Part shown: one piece after another, positions 1 through 13,071 of the stretch | How the letters are laid out: each line of letters starts with the position of its first letter | Numbering within the stretch: position 1 is the stretch's first letter | From: Physcomitrium patens | Taxonomy: Eukaryota > Streptophyta > Bryopsida > Funariales > Funariaceae | NCBI RefSeq assembly: GCF_000002425.4 | Contig: NC_037254.1 | Span: 23,131,661 to 23,195,660, forward strand | Direction: 5' to 3' | DNA: 64,000 nucleotides | Program-made: the position numbers and the translations under genes | The notes under the pieces: model-generated | Seen by the model: only the letters and a program-made list of their open reading frames with translations | What the model was told of the DNA's origin: nothing | Database searches by the model: none

Positions 1-822
1 AAATATTATGAAGAGCACAGGCTACAATTAATGATCTCAACAGTGCCTCCTACTTTTGTAGCCCTCCTTCACTCTCTCCAAGGTGTGTCTTATTTTATTG
101 CATATATTATGAATAGTAGATATTCTACCTTTTATGCTTAAAAAGAAATCCAATTAACGTTAGTTTTAGTACTATCATTGCAACTAAATACAAGATAATA
201 TAATGAATAGTTTATTGGATATATCAAGAAATACATAATTACGAAATTATAATAGTGTTCAATTTTATTAGAGATGCTCAATATCAAAAGTTAACACTTG
301 GAGATGATACAAATTTTATTTGAAAAGTAGAGTAGCATATCTTCTATAAAATAATAATAATTATAATAATAATTATAATAAATGAGAATATAGATATAAT
401 TATACATAAATAGTTATAGTTTCTACCATACTGTTTTCAACTTTGAAGGTATCTCGATGTTATATTTCAGAGGATATCAAAGACTTATATACTTAATAAA
501 TTTAATAATTGTAAAAATCATTTTTCTTTTTTATTACAAATGATAAGGAATTATGTTACTTTGGAGTCTAATTTTCAAGGTCTTGAATGTAGTCTGAACT
601 CAATATACAATTTTTTAATGTGCTCTAAAATTATAATTTAAAATATCATTTCAGGCAAATAAGTTTCAGAAACACTTTACAAATGTTATTGACGACTTCC
701 ACAAATTATACTCTAATAAGATCTCACATTTTTATAAATAAAAAAAAACAAGCACTACTACACCTCTGCATCCAATGATAATAAACACAATTCCATGCTG
801 AATATCTGAGGAAACATTAATT
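1..822. other. AT-rich flank outside the left arm
   Basis: No gene is seen here. The sequence is AT-rich with homopolymer and TA-rich runs. The only recognisable piece is 768-816, which repeats part of the arm interior (see separate entry). Confidence 0.6.
768..816 (+). repeat. 49-bp copy of arm-internal sequence at the outer junction
   Basis: This stretch matches 11284-11332 in the same orientation, and therefore also the mirror stretch near 41935-41985 in the right arm. About three mismatches are visible. It lies only a few bases outside the start of the left arm (about 823). It could be a small dispersed repeat or a trace of the event that made the junction. It is more diverged from its partner than the arms are from each other. 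Confidence 0.7.
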
Positions 823-2221
823 TAAAAAAATCTCATTGTATTTTATGAGCATTATTTTGTGCATAAAAATTTGAATTCTAGTAATAAATATAATATTTTT
901 TTAAACTAATGGTAATTAAAAAAATATTATATTTATATAGTAAAAATATTAAATTTATATTTTATAAAATTGATTTATTAAAATTTTAAAATAAATTTTT
1001 TATGTCTATTCTATTGTTTTTTTAAAATTTTATCTTTATAATGTCTTACATATTCAATAAATAGGTAATCATCTTTAGAATATGTAATAGCTTTTGTCCA
1101 TTTAGTTGAGCATAAAAATCTATGCTCTTAAACTACTTGTTTAGAAGTAAGACCATTTTTTAGGTTGGTGATAATCTAATTCTTAAGTTGTGCATTTATT
1201 GTGCATTCACTTCAGTTTTTCTTCTAATTAAATGAACATCCATAAAGAATGTCATTATTTTTTTTAATATGTTTCTAATGGAAGTATATTATTTCACCAA
1301 TAGATGGATACAATACCAAATAAATGATCTAGCAAGAATCTTTTTATTTTTAGATTTTAAATGATTAACATCTTTTCTATAGTATTTTGGTCTATATGCA
1401 TAAGGATACCTATGTAATCACAAATTAAATCATGGTTATTGCAAAATAATAATTTTTATATTATTAAAAAGATCAAGTTTAAAAAAATTATAACTTAACA
1501 TGATTTTATAATATTGAATTGACTCGTGGCCATTATAGATATGAATTTCTTTAGAATATGTGATCAGTTATCCATAACACATGAATACCATCTTCTATGA
1601 TTTTTTCCTCTTAATGATAATTTTTTTATTTATCATAAAATAAAAACTATTAAAAAAAATTATAATTATAAATTCATCTTAATTTCTTATTATTTCTACT
1701 ATAATATTTAATTCTTTTGTAAAAAATTGGATTGAAAACAAACTTTTGGATATGTAAAATATTCTTGCGCATTTCCATAATGCATTCTATAATATTCTTA
1801 TTTGAAAGAAATTTAAAAATTAATAGAATTGATAAAATATTATATAATTTATTTTCAAACAATAAATGAATATACCAATATTAAAATATCAAATTATTTT
1901 TTAACATAATAAATTATATAATAATAAAAAATATTATTTTAATATAATTCATATATATATAAAGAAATCTTAGATAGATCCATGCTTTTTAAAAATTGAT
2001 TCATTCATTTTAACCATCACATAAAATAAAAAATGACCTCTAGATTTATTTTTCCACCATTGGATCCAAAACCAATAAAAATCAACTATGTTTATCATAA
2101 TTATCATATTATTCATCACGAATAGGTCAATTTATTAAAAACCTAGATCTATTTAAATTTTCCTATATATATATATAATTTTAATATTTATATTATATAA
2201 ATATGTTAAATAACATGTATT

Positions 2222-2770
2222 TTTTAAGGACATGAATCTCAAAGAAAGAGAATCCTCAATACACTCTTCTATCACTCAAGAGAACTAAAAAGTCACTCAA
2301 AAGATCATGTAATATTAACTAGAATAGCTATTGCCAAAAACAAGAAGACTAGAAAGACTTGAAACAAGACTAAGACTAGAAAAGCATTGACAAGAGTGAA
2401 GAAGGCTTCACTCTTGCCTCCATATATACTATCTAACTAAGAGCCACGTGGTGATGTCCTATAGGACCTCCAACATATGTTGATTTTGCTAGCCACATGT
2501 CTTATCTTGCAAGGCAAGTTATCTTTGTATGTGCCATGTAGTTGACTTATTCCACAAGCTATTATATGGAGATAACTTGTTTCATAAGCTATCAATACAT
2601 GGTTAGCTTTTTGGCCAAGTTTCTAACCTACAAACACATATAAAGTCAAAACCGTGTCTATAGAGCTTCTAGAAAGCTTCTCTAAAAGACTTTATGAAAT
2701 TATTTTATATTTACCTACTTCTACTTAATCATATAAGTAACTATTGAGGTAAGTGTATATGTCTATGATA
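2222..2770 (-). repeat. LTR of element C (3' LTR, left arm)
   Basis: About 549 bp, matching 7625-8173 in direct orientation. It contains the family's TATA-like segment around TATATACTATCTAACTAAG and the paired motif AGCTTCTAGAAAGCTTC near its promoter-distal part. Confidence 0.9.
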
Positions 2771-5700
2771 TTACCCCCCTTTCTAGGAACGAGTTCTACA
2801 ACGAGCGGTCTTCATATGTTGAAGAAGTCCAAGTTGCGACGAATTATATTTGCTACATACTCCGATCTTTGCTCTCTTCAAAGATGGTTGATAGGTCCTT
2901 TTAGCCATTTATAATATTTCATACTAAGGCAAAAAGACCACCATTTTATTTGGTCATTGTTGAGGCCTTTATAACTTCCTTCAAATAAAACATTTAGAAC
3001 ACCGTCAGGAGTTGTTCCTACCTCTAATAAAATCACTAAACATCGAGAGTCTCTTCCAAGGTCGTGATACCAAACATGTTGTATCTCGCCATCTATTCAA
3101 GTCAAAGACATGTTGTTCTTAAGGATCTTCATAGACTCCGGTAGATATAATCGATAGGCAATAGGATTGATTTGTTCACAAATAGGAAAAGGTCTCAGCC
3201 TACAATAATCTAATTTATCACAAGGACAAGTAGTCTTGATATTACAATGAAGTAACCATACTTTGTCACCCATATTATATTGTGGTTGCTCCTTGCGATA
3301 GGCATCTACGTTGATCTTTTGTTATTTTTGAGCTTCTTTTGATTGTAACTTCATTGTTGTATGTAGCTTTGACAAGCGACTTGTTAAATCTTTTGCCGTA
3401 GGATTATCAACTTTTGTAAAGTCAAAAGTATCAAGACGTGGATGATAACCATAATTAGTAAAGAAAGATGTTTGTTGAGTAGAAAAATATACTAGATTAT
3501 TATGTGTAAACTCTGTCAATAGTAAAAGAGTTGTCCAATCATCTTGATGATAGTTGATGGTACATCTCAAATATTGCTCTAGAATTTGATTTACCTATTC
3601 CGTTTGTCCATCAATTTGAAGATGAAAAGCTGAAGAAAGCTTTATATCCATCTTTAGAATCTTGAATAGGATTCTCTAGAATCTTAATACAAATTGAGTC
3701 CTCCTATCCAATATAATATCCTTTGGCAATCCATGATAGCGATAGATATTGTCAATAAAAAGCTTAGTTGTTTCTTCACCTATGATAGATTTTGTACATG
3801 GTACAAAATATGCCATCTTGGTAAAACGATCTACTATCATAAATATAGAATCATAAGAACCTGAGATTGGAAGATCCATGATGAAATCCATAAAAACAGA
3901 AGACCACAGTTGTTCTGAAATGGATAATGGCTAAAGAAGTCCATAAGGTCAATGACGAGAAGTTTTTGATCTTGAGCAAACATCACAAGATTGTACAAAA
4001 TCTTTGACTACCTTTCACATTTGTGGCTACCAAAAATCCCTGGATATTAGTTCCAAAGTATTATTGTATCCAAAATGTCCTACTGTTGGAAAGTCATGTC
4101 AAGCTTGAAGAACATGTAATCAAGCTTAACCTTCTGGAACATATAGGCATCCTTCAAAATATAATAGATTATTCTTGAATTCAAACTTGGAAGTATCATA
4201 TGACTTAGAGGAAGTATCTTTGATATCATGAACAAGAGGATCAAAGGACATGCTTGATAGAATTTTCTTCACAAATGTTGAATCAATAGTTAATGTTGAT
4301 TTTATAGCTCGAAGATGAAAATGCTCGGGCTTCAAGAGAATTGATCTTTGTTGATCAAAAGATGCATCTCCTTTTTTTGGTGGAAGATAAGAACGTCTAA
4401 AAAGAGCGTCCAATAGACCTTGTTATTTTTTGGATTGATAAGTGATCTTGAAATTGAATTTAGATAAAGACATGCTCTAACAGGCTTGATGACAATTCAA
4501 GATATGTGCTTACATGAAGTACTCGAGGTTCTTATGATTTGTATATGCGATAACTAGACTTGAGGTGCCTTCTAGTTAAAGACGCCATTCTTGAAATGAA
4601 TCCACAATTGCAAGGAGTTCTTTGTCATGGATCTCATAATTAATCTTGGCTGCTAAAAATTTCTTCAAATGGAAAGCTATTGGATGGAGTTTGTCATCTA
4701 TTTCCATTTGTGACAATACGGCACTTATAGCAAAATCTGACGCATCTGTTTCCATAAAAAATGCCTTAGAGAAGTCAACCCAATATAAGTTTGATGCAGA
4801 AATAAATTCCTTCTTTAAAGCATCAAATGATGCTTCTACTTCTTTATTCCACTCAAATTTGTCTTTACAAGTCAAACGTGTAAGTGGAGCTGCAACTTGA
4901 GAAAAATTCTTGATGAAGATTCGATAGTAATTAGCAAAGCCCAAAAAGCATTGCACATCTCATACTGTTCTTGGAATCTTTCAATCTATGATAGTTTGAA
5001 CCTTCTTGGGATCCTTCGTAAGGCCTTTGTTGGAAATGATGTACCCTAAAAAGTCAACTTGAATAGTATGGAATACACACTTTTTCAACTTGATATATAA
5101 TCATGCATCTCTAAGTTTCTGTAAGACTTGACGAACATGAAGCTCATGTTCTTTTGTATTCTTAGAGTAGATTAGAATGTCGTCTAAATAGCAAACAATA
5201 AAATCATCTAAAAAATTACAAAAAATATCATTCATAAGATGTTAAAAAGCAGCTGATACGTTCTTGAGTCTAAAAGGCATGACATTATATTCAAAATGTC
5301 CATACCTAGTTCGAAAAGCAATCTTCTATTCATCTCCTTCTTTGATATGAACTAAGTTGTATGCTCCTCATAGATCTATTTTGGTATAGATCTTTGCTTG
5401 ATTGAGTTGGTCAAGAAGTCTTGAAATCAAAGACAAAGGATATCTATTTTTAATGGTGATCTTGTTGAGTCCTCGATAATCTACACACATTCGCAGAGAT
5501 CCGTCTTTCTTCTTCACAAATAAGATAAGAACTCCAGCTAGAGATTTAGAATGGCGTATGAAGTTTTTTGCTAAATTCTCATCAATGTATTCTTTTAATG
5601 CAGCCAACTCATTTTGCCATAAGCTATAGATTGGTCCGAATGATAGTTGAGTTCCTTCTTGCAGATGAATTCAACAATCATAAGGTTGATGCTAAAGAAA

Positions 5701-7624
5701 AATATCTGTATTCTTCTTTTCAAAAAAATCTTAGAATTCTTGATATTGGTTGGAAATACCACTCGACATTGTTTCACCATTAGAAATGGGTGTAGCATAC
5801 ATAGCAAAAGATGATCCTTCTTTTGCAGCATGCATGAAAGCTTTTGCACCTACTAATAAAAATTTGGACATATTGGATTTATATACTTCTACTTTACTAA
5901 TGCAATCTTGGATTATACTATCAAGAAAGTTGAGATTATGAAAAATCCAATCTATTTGAGGGTTATATTTTTCTAGCCATGATAATCCTAAAATAATTGG
6001 ATTAGAAGGAGATTTTATTACATTAAATACTACTACATTGTTATGATCTTTAATTGCTACATCTATAGGAATAGTTTCATGGGTAATATTTCCAGAAGAC
6101 AATGAATGACCATCTATGACTTCTACATGTATGGATTTAACTTTCTTCATTGAAGGTATTTTTTGATTTTTGACAAAATCTTCATCTATAAAACATGCTG
6201 AGGCTCATAAATCTAATAAGGCAAAGACTTTGTGATTATTAGGTCCTAAATATACTTCTATTATAAAACAAGGTGAGGGGTTTGAGGAGAGGATAGGACC
6301 TTTACTAGGTATTGCACATGATTCTAGCCGCATGGTTCCTATTGTAACTGGAGAAACTTGTTTTCCGACACATTATCTTCTTTGGTAATTGTGCTCTTTA
6401 TTTTATAATTGTATTGCTTCTTTGGACAATGTTGAGCAGTGTGCTTAGCTTCTCCACAATATAAATACAACTCTTCTTGGCAACGTCGAGTCTTTTCTTG
6501 CTTCGTGAGAGATTTAAAATGTATCATATCAATTTACATTGGTTCTGGCTTTGATGAATACGTTTCAAAAAACTTGGGAGTTTCTACCATTACTTGACTT
6601 TTTTCTTTTCAACCAAATCTTTTTTCTTGACACCTTTCAAATAAACGATTGTCGCATACAATAGCTTGAGTAATAAATTATTCTAAAGATTCTACTTTCG
6701 ACATTATAAATAACAAATCTTTGATGCTATCCTTCAACCCATATCAAAATTGGTTGATAAGTGCTTTGTTGTTCCAGTCCACGTCGCAAGCAAGGTTTTG
6801 GAATTCGGCAGCATATATAGTAGCTAATTATGATCCTTGCTGTAAGGATAAAAGCTTGGTCTCTGCTACTCGTTCTTGATGACTTTTTTCGAATGTGGCC
6901 GTAAACACTTCTAAGAATGAATTCAAATCATAAAGGAGTCGTGAATCTTTTTCCATCAAAGGTGCAAATCAAGAGAGAGCACTTCATGATAGTAGTGTAC
7001 CTATGAATCCGACTTGGGTAAATCCATCAAGATATTGGAAAGGGTTCAACCTTAGATAGAACTTGACTTGTTGCAAAAATCTTCAAAATTTTGATCTTGT
7101 TCCATCAACATTCTCATGCATACTAATCTTTGTCCCTATCATACTTGTAGAAGCAAAACTCCCTGGTTTTGGTTGTCACGTTGATCTACTTGCTTCTTTC
7201 AACTGTACAACTTTTTGCCGCAGATTTTGAACTTCTTCTATAGGCGTAGGCATAGTACTTCCATGATTCATATTGAAAATACATGAGATTTCTACTCTTA
7301 GAGTGTTGACAAGCTCATAAAGATCTGCCATAGTTGCAAATCTATTCTCACTTCCATTGAGAGTAGCATCCATAATCTTTCCTTCCATAGACAACTCAAA
7401 CGATTTTAAAAGTTAAATTAGAAGAAGATAATCCGCAACCTCTAAAAACAAATCCTACAAAGAGGGATAATCCACTCTCTTTAAGAAAAAGATATCTATT
7501 AAAAAATAAGATTTTTTGTTTAAAGTTGGGTAGTTCACAACTTTCAAAACACAACAATAGAAGTAGAATGATCTACTCACTTCTAAAATAAGACACAAAT
7601 AATATGTTAGTGTTCTTGTCAAAC

Positions 7625-8173
7625 TATCAAGGACATGAATCTCAAAGAAAGAGAATCCTCAATACACTCTTCTATCACTCAAGAGAACTAAAAAGTCACT
7701 CAAAAGGTCATGTAATATTAACTGGAATAGCTATTGCTAAAAACAAGACGACTAGAAAGTCTTGAAACAAGACTAAGACTAGAAAGGTGTTGACAAGAGT
7801 GAAGAAGGCTTCACTCTTGCCTCCATATATACTATCTAACTAAGAGCCACATGGCAATGTCTTATAGGACCTCTAACATATGTTGACTTTGCTAGCCACA
7901 TGTCTTATCTTGCAAGGCAAGTTATCTTTGTATGTGCCATATAGTTGGCTTGTTCCACAAGCTACTATACAAAGATAACTTATTCCACAAGCTACCAATA
8001 CATGGTTAGCTTTTTGGCCAAGTTTCTAACCTACAAATACATATAAAGTCAAAACCACGTCTATGAAGCTTCGAAGAAGCTTCTCTAAAAGACTTTATGA
8101 AATTATTCTATATTTACCTACTTCTACTTAATCATATAAGTAATTATTGAGATAAGTACATATGTCCGTGACA
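7625..8173 (-). repeat. LTR of element C (5' LTR, left arm)
   Basis: Direct partner of 2222-2770. On the element's strand it begins TGTCACGGACATATG and its other end adjoins the gag side of the element. Confidence 0.9.
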
Positions 8174-11100
8174 ATATTAATAATATTAAAAAAAATACAT
8201 CATAAATAATTTTAATGTATAAAAGATAATTATAAAATCTACTCATTAGATACAAGACACTTGTATTAAAAGAATTAGTATTAATTATAACATGTTATTG
8301 TATAACTTTAATGGATATGTAGTTTTTGATTTACTAAAATAAATTCTTATAGATGTATACTAATAAATTATAAAGAAACATAAACTACAAATTTATAATC
8401 TTTTCTTATTTTAAATAATTTATTCTAAATAAAAAAATCAAATAAAAAGACTTTGTTTTATTTTTATACATATATATATAAAGAGAGAGAGAGAGAGAGA
8501 GAATAGTAATAATAGACTATTATAAGTGATTTTATAATAAACACTTTACTATTTATTTTATTATTTAAAAGCATTAATATTCAAGTTAGTATAACAAAAA
8601 TATTAACCAATAGGAGAATAAAAAATTGATCTCTTAATACTAGAGTTTAGCAACTAAGAATAAAGTCTTAATTACACAAAGAGGGTTACAATAAGAATGT
8701 TGTGTTCGACAAGGCAAAACCACTACTAAAGAATTTTGGATATGAGAGAGTTATACTATCAAATCTATTTTATTCTATATAAATATAGAATGCAACATCA
8801 CTTATTTTAAAGCAATTATTGTCTCACTTATAATATAAAAAATAAAGTTATTATACGACAATGACAAAATTCTTGGACTGAACATTCTCTCCTTCTTTCT
8901 TAGTTAATAAGCGTTCTAATGGTTCTTCTATTGACTTCAACATAATATATATATATATATATATATATACATCTATATAAAAAAAAACAAGAATTATAAA
9001 AATATTAAGAACTATAGATACAAAATTGCATAATTTTTTCATAAAAGCCACTTTACTTTGAATATAAGTCAAGGTGCTACGACTAACAATTATATACATA
9101 ATCATTTAACATTAGATATAGTTAAAGTGGTTAGATATACAAAAATAAGAGGTTCATACCTACAAGCTCTTCTTTAAATTATAAATTGTGAAGTCTATTG
9201 CTCTCATATTGAATTCTACAGTAACTTTGCTGCCATATGTTAATGTTATACATTATAATGAACAAATTTTATCAACAAAGCTAAGGCCTTTAATATATCT
9301 TTATAAATAAATAGTGAATAATATTATGAAGTACTTGTAGACAAGAGACATATAATAGAGAATAATAATAAAATTACTATATCTTAGTTTTTTGATATTT
9401 CCAAGTTTTCTAACACATTCAACTTTTGGTACTTGATCATATGCTAAAATAAAGTCTATATTCTATGTTTTGAGGGCCCTCTTTCAATCACCATCTACTT
9501 TGTCATTAAAATCTATACTACAAATAAAATTTGAAATAAAATTAATAATTCAAAAAACTAAAACTTAAATTTATATGTATTAAAAATCTCATTCAAATTT
9601 TTACATATAAAAAATAAATTAAATTTTTAACTCAAAAATTCCAAGTTTAATCCAATAACCTATTCATGTTATATGTCTATATTAAGACCAACTTACTAAA
9701 ACACAATCAACATGCTATGATGTGCATATGAATAGAAACACAATCAGTTTATATGTTCTAGACTAGCTTCTATATAAAAAAATGAATCCAAAGAAGTGCC
9801 AATATTATAAATTATTAAAAAGAGAGAATAAAAGAAGGTATAAACATCATAGTTGTTGTAGAAAACACAACCATCACTATGATTTATATGAAGATAGAAA
9901 TATATAAGGCCTAATGCTATAATCTTTCATATAAAGATTATATCCAGTTCCATATTGCAAGTCTAAGATAACATTATTTTTATAGATTAGTTTGGTGTAC
10001 ATTTTTAGATATGGATCTTGAAGGCACTCTATATAATATGCTTTTTATGCCAATGGTCAATAAGAGTAAGAATAAAAGAAATCTTATGTGATTCTATTTC
10101 ACTTTGGTCTAAGTAAAAATTGGCTACAACTATATTAGAAGCCATGTGCAAAGATAATGTTTAGTACATGAAATACAAAGATAAAGTCTCTATGCAATAT
10201 ATGTTTTTAATATAGATACATTACATGATACCAAGATATACAAGAATCTCTTTAAGACAAGCATACATACACTTGCCATAAATTAATCCCTTGCAAGTCT
10301 TCATTCTATTAACAACAACAACATCCAACAACACAAACATTATAACTAGTTGATTTGGCTCATCATCCAACTCATAAATCATCAAAATAGGGCATAAGTC
10401 TTAGTTTAGAAGTTATACTTTCAACAAGTTATATTGGTGCACAATTATGAATATTAAACTAATATCCTCAACCTTACAATACTAATTCTTACTCTCTTTC
10501 CAACCTACTACAATGATCCTTCAATCTTCTGAAATCAATGCCCCCTACTTCACTAGAGAAACAAAAATTAACACCAAAACTTGAGTATTGACAAGAAATC
10601 CACTAACATAAGAAATAACAAAGGAGGAGAACCAAAGTTACAATTGAAAGGGGTGAGATTCTGCCATATTTATGTAGACATTCAGATAATACAAAACAAA
10701 AATGACAATATATAGAGTTGATTGGAGAGATGTTGTGAACACTACATGCACATCAAACCACTCACTATTTGGTTGAGTAATTATTCTACTAGTGGAAGAC
10801 ACTCTAAATCAGGAACACTGCTGAGCACAATCACCAGTATGTTGCTATTATACCAATCAAAATGATCAACACAATAACAAGCAGCCAAACAAAAGTGTTG
10901 GCAAAAATGACCCCACTCCTCCTCCAACCACACTTTCAAGCCTAAAACTCTGCATCCTAAGTTACAAGACAGTCTTTTACACCCCTACTCACCATGATCA
11001 CCACAACCTAAGATGAGTGTTAAGAGTTCGATGCAAACAAGGAAAGTTGAAAATTTTCAGCAATATATTGAATGAGAAAGAGGCTAAACTTGCCCCAGCT

Positions 11101-11556
11101 GCAACACAAAAGCATCTTAGTCTTGCTCAGAGACTATTTTTAGCATAATCCACAACACCAAGAGTTTTCTTGACAACATTTTTATTTAGACTCTGCCACT
11201 ATTTTCGACCTTCTATTTTTCTCTGCTTCTCATATACACAAACACAATAGAAAACTTCATACTATTGGTAAACAAAAACATTTGCATCCAATGATAATAA
11301 ACACAGTTCCATGCTGAACATCTCAGGAAACCTCATACGATCCCACTCGATCAACCACTGATCCAATTTAGAGAAGACTTTCAAATGGATCTTTCCATGT
11401 TCTCATCTCAGATTTGCTTAATTTGGACACATCCAGGTGAGTGATGTGCACACAACAACATGGGGCTGCATCACCTTTTCCCATTCCCATTTGTATCTTG
11501 TTTGTTTCATTAACTCAAGATAAGTGCCTATAATACATCCTTCTGCCATACAAATA
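8174..11556. other. AT-rich DNA downstream of the left lectin gene
   Basis: No gene is recognised. The stretch holds a GA dinucleotide run near 8480-8505, a TA run near 8949-8968 and the distal 3' flank of the lectin gene. The whole stretch is repeated in inverse orientation at 41706-45099. Confidence 0.6.
8949..8968. repeat. TA microsatellite (shorter allele)
   Basis: This alternating TA run is about 11 bp shorter than its mirror copy near 44296-44326. The difference shifts the coordinate sum between arms from 53262 to 53273, and is the clearest length difference between the arms apart from the N gap. Confidence 0.85.
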
Positions 11557-11807
11557 TCATGCTTTCAAAACACCCAACTTACGCCACTGCTTGTGATACT
11601 CTATCCATACTATCAGTTTCATTGTTTCCCAACAGAAGCAACACTTCGTGACCGTTAACCCTAACAAAACCACCACGATGACCACCCGGCGGATAACACC
11701 ATGTGCAGAGCGGGGCGTAGGTTTCGAGGTCCACCAGCCGCGTGGTTTGAAATGTAGGTGCCACCGACCTCGCACTCTTCGGCCGACACAATGCACCGCA
11801 GGTCAGC
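11557..11807 (-). other. Probable 3' UTR of lectin copy 1
   Basis: Sequence directly after the lectin stop codon, G+C-rich near the gene and fading into AT-rich DNA. Short open frames occur but resemble no protein family. It is repeated without change in open frames at 41455-41705. Confidence 0.5.
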
Positions 11808-12825
11808 TCACTTGTTGACAGTCTGGCCCTGGACCCAGGCGGTCTGGAACGTGAAGTCGTAGAGCATGTAGACGCCGTTGGGAGTTTCGGGCACCCTCGA
11901 CGAGAATCCCACGTACGAGAACTCCTTCACCTCCTTCGCCAGATCGAGGCCCACATACTTGATGGCGAGCTGCCGGTTCGCTAGCTTGGGTGTCTGAGAA
12001 TCCTTCACTACGTGGGTGTACACCATGATGATCTTCTTCAATGCGTCGTACTCAATCCACACGCCGATCTGCACGGCCATCGGGTTAGCAAATTCTACGA
12101 CTGGTCTGAATCGAAACCCTAGTGCAACTGAGGTGCTGAGAAGTGGACATTCAAGGAGAGGATCAGGTGTGCTGCTGTGATCCCATTCGCACCTTCTTAT
12201 CGATGACGGTGGCGGGGTCGCCCAAGTACTTGGTCTTCACCGACTTCACGCTGTTGATGTCGAGGCCGATGTGGGGAATCTGGGGGTCGAAGCCGTCGTT
12301 TTCGACGCGAGAGATGTCCAGCTCCACGGCCACGGTCTTGGTATTTTTTCCGTTCAGCGACGACCCGGTCTTCAAGTCGACGGGGAACAATCCGAAGGAC
12401 TCCGCCCCAGTTCCGGCCACCGACAGCGATGGTGTGAGGGCGAACGCAATCCCGCCCCCGCTGAAGAGCTCCCGCACGGTGAACTCGGCGTCTCTGTTGA
12501 AGTTTACGGTGAAGAAGGCCTTGAAGGAAGCGACGAACTTGGAGTTTCGTTTCCAGAGCTGCACAGGGGTCTTGTGTTGGTAGCGGGCGGAGATAACGGT
12601 ATCGTCGTAGGACAAGATCAGTGCTGGAGGATTGAACCCCACTCCAGGGGTGCAGATGTTGTTGGGGTCGGCTGCAACTTTTGGGTCGATACTACAGACG
12701 AACTTGTTGTTGAAAGGCGGGAGGGAGATTTTCACAGCCGGCGGTGGAGTCTCCGCAGCAAGAGAAACTTGGAGAAGGACGCACAATGCGAGACAGATCT
12801 GCAAGATGGCACCCACACGAGCCAT
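11808..12825 (-). CDS. L-type (legume-type) lectin, secreted, copy 1
   Basis: Two exons are predicted: 12825-12193 and 12068-11808, with an intron of 124 bp (12192-12069). Its donor is AAG|GTGCGA, its acceptor GTGCAG|ATC, and a CTAAC branch-like motif lies about 15 bases before the acceptor. Both splice ends are phase 0. The product is 297 residues. Residues 1-24 form a signal peptide (hydrophobic core, SLAA before the cut). Legume-lectin landmarks follow: FFTVNF, GGGIAFAL, VAVELD, PHIGLDINS, GVWIEYD and FSYVGFSS. Metal-site residues appear kept (E168, D170, N176, D180, H185, S192 by alignment to concanavalin A). The Asp that normally contacts sugar (ADG motif) is Gly124 here, so classical monosaccharide binding is doubtful. 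There is no kinase or membrane segment, so it is a soluble secreted lectin rather than a lectin receptor kinase. The protein is identical to copy 2. The gene is much richer in G+C than its surroundings. Confidence 0.85.
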
Positions 12826-12965
12826 GGCGGCTTCCTACCGAGTCCTCGCACAACAACCCACCTGCGAAATTCCTGGACTGCGCAGTTCTCTGTTCTTCTT
12901 CGACCTGGCAAAATCAGGATATGATTCGATGACTAGGCGGTTATGGTCACCTCAACGGGCAAGGG

Positions 12966-12974
12966 TTATAAATA
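12966..12974 (-). promoter_or_regulatory. TATA-like box of lectin copy 1 (TATTTATAA)
   Basis: Read on the minus strand it is TATTTATAA, about 141-149 bases upstream of the ATG, so transcription would start roughly 110-120 bases before the ATG. The mirror copy upstream of the other lectin gene reads TATTTAAA, one base shorter. Confidence 0.5.
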
Positions 12975-13071
12975 CTAATCTGATGTTGACCTGTTACCAG
13001 TTTGACCGGAACGGCGATGGCTTCAAAGTCAGCAATCGCTGAGCTGCATCCCGATGCTTACGCTAGAATGC

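Larger units (their letters stand above)
2222..8173 (-). mobile_element. Ty3/Gypsy LTR retrotransposon C (left-arm copy), broken
   Basis: This is an old element of the same family group as A and A'. It has LTRs at both ends (2222-2770 and 7625-8173), a gag region with a CCHC zinc knuckle (about 6350-7400), a pol region with protease, reverse transcriptase, RNase H and integrase signatures (about 3180-6340), and remnants of the extra 3' ORF (about 2800-3140). The flanks GTATT and ATATT look like a 5-bp target-site duplication with one change. It is broken, with many breaks (well over ten). The two LTRs differ at roughly 35-40 positions by eye, the most of any pair here, so it is the oldest LTR element with both ends in the window. 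Confidence 0.9.
823..13071 (+). repeat. Left arm of ~12.2-kb inverted duplication
   Basis: Read on the minus strand, this stretch reappears at about 40199-51764. Matching landmarks are the lectin gene, its 3' flank, a GA/TA microsatellite region and Gypsy element C. Coordinate sums are constant between small length changes: 53262 across the lectin gene, 53273 after a TA microsatellite that is longer in the right arm, and 52586 beyond the N gap. Only about a dozen substitutions or small indels were noticed by eye. Outside 823 and about 13071 the similarity stops abruptly. Confidence 0.93.

Noticed and set aside
11557-11796. Open frames after the lectin stop codon
   Set aside because: They lie in the probable 3' UTR, show no family similarity and are identical in both arms only because the arms are.
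11808-12825. Lectin receptor kinase
   Set aside because: No membrane segment or kinase domain follows the lectin domain; the frame ends shortly after the last lectin strand.
11808-12825. Lectin as a frameshifted pseudogene (two frames without intron)
   Set aside because: A GT-AG intron with matching phase and a CTAAC branch-like motif joins the two parts with the spacing expected from concanavalin A, so no frameshift is needed.
12271-12924. Long open frames antisense to the lectin gene (also 40338-40991)
   Set aside because: They are shadows of the G+C-rich lectin exon; the lectin frame has a signal peptide, family motifs and a consistent splice site, and the antisense frames resemble nothing.
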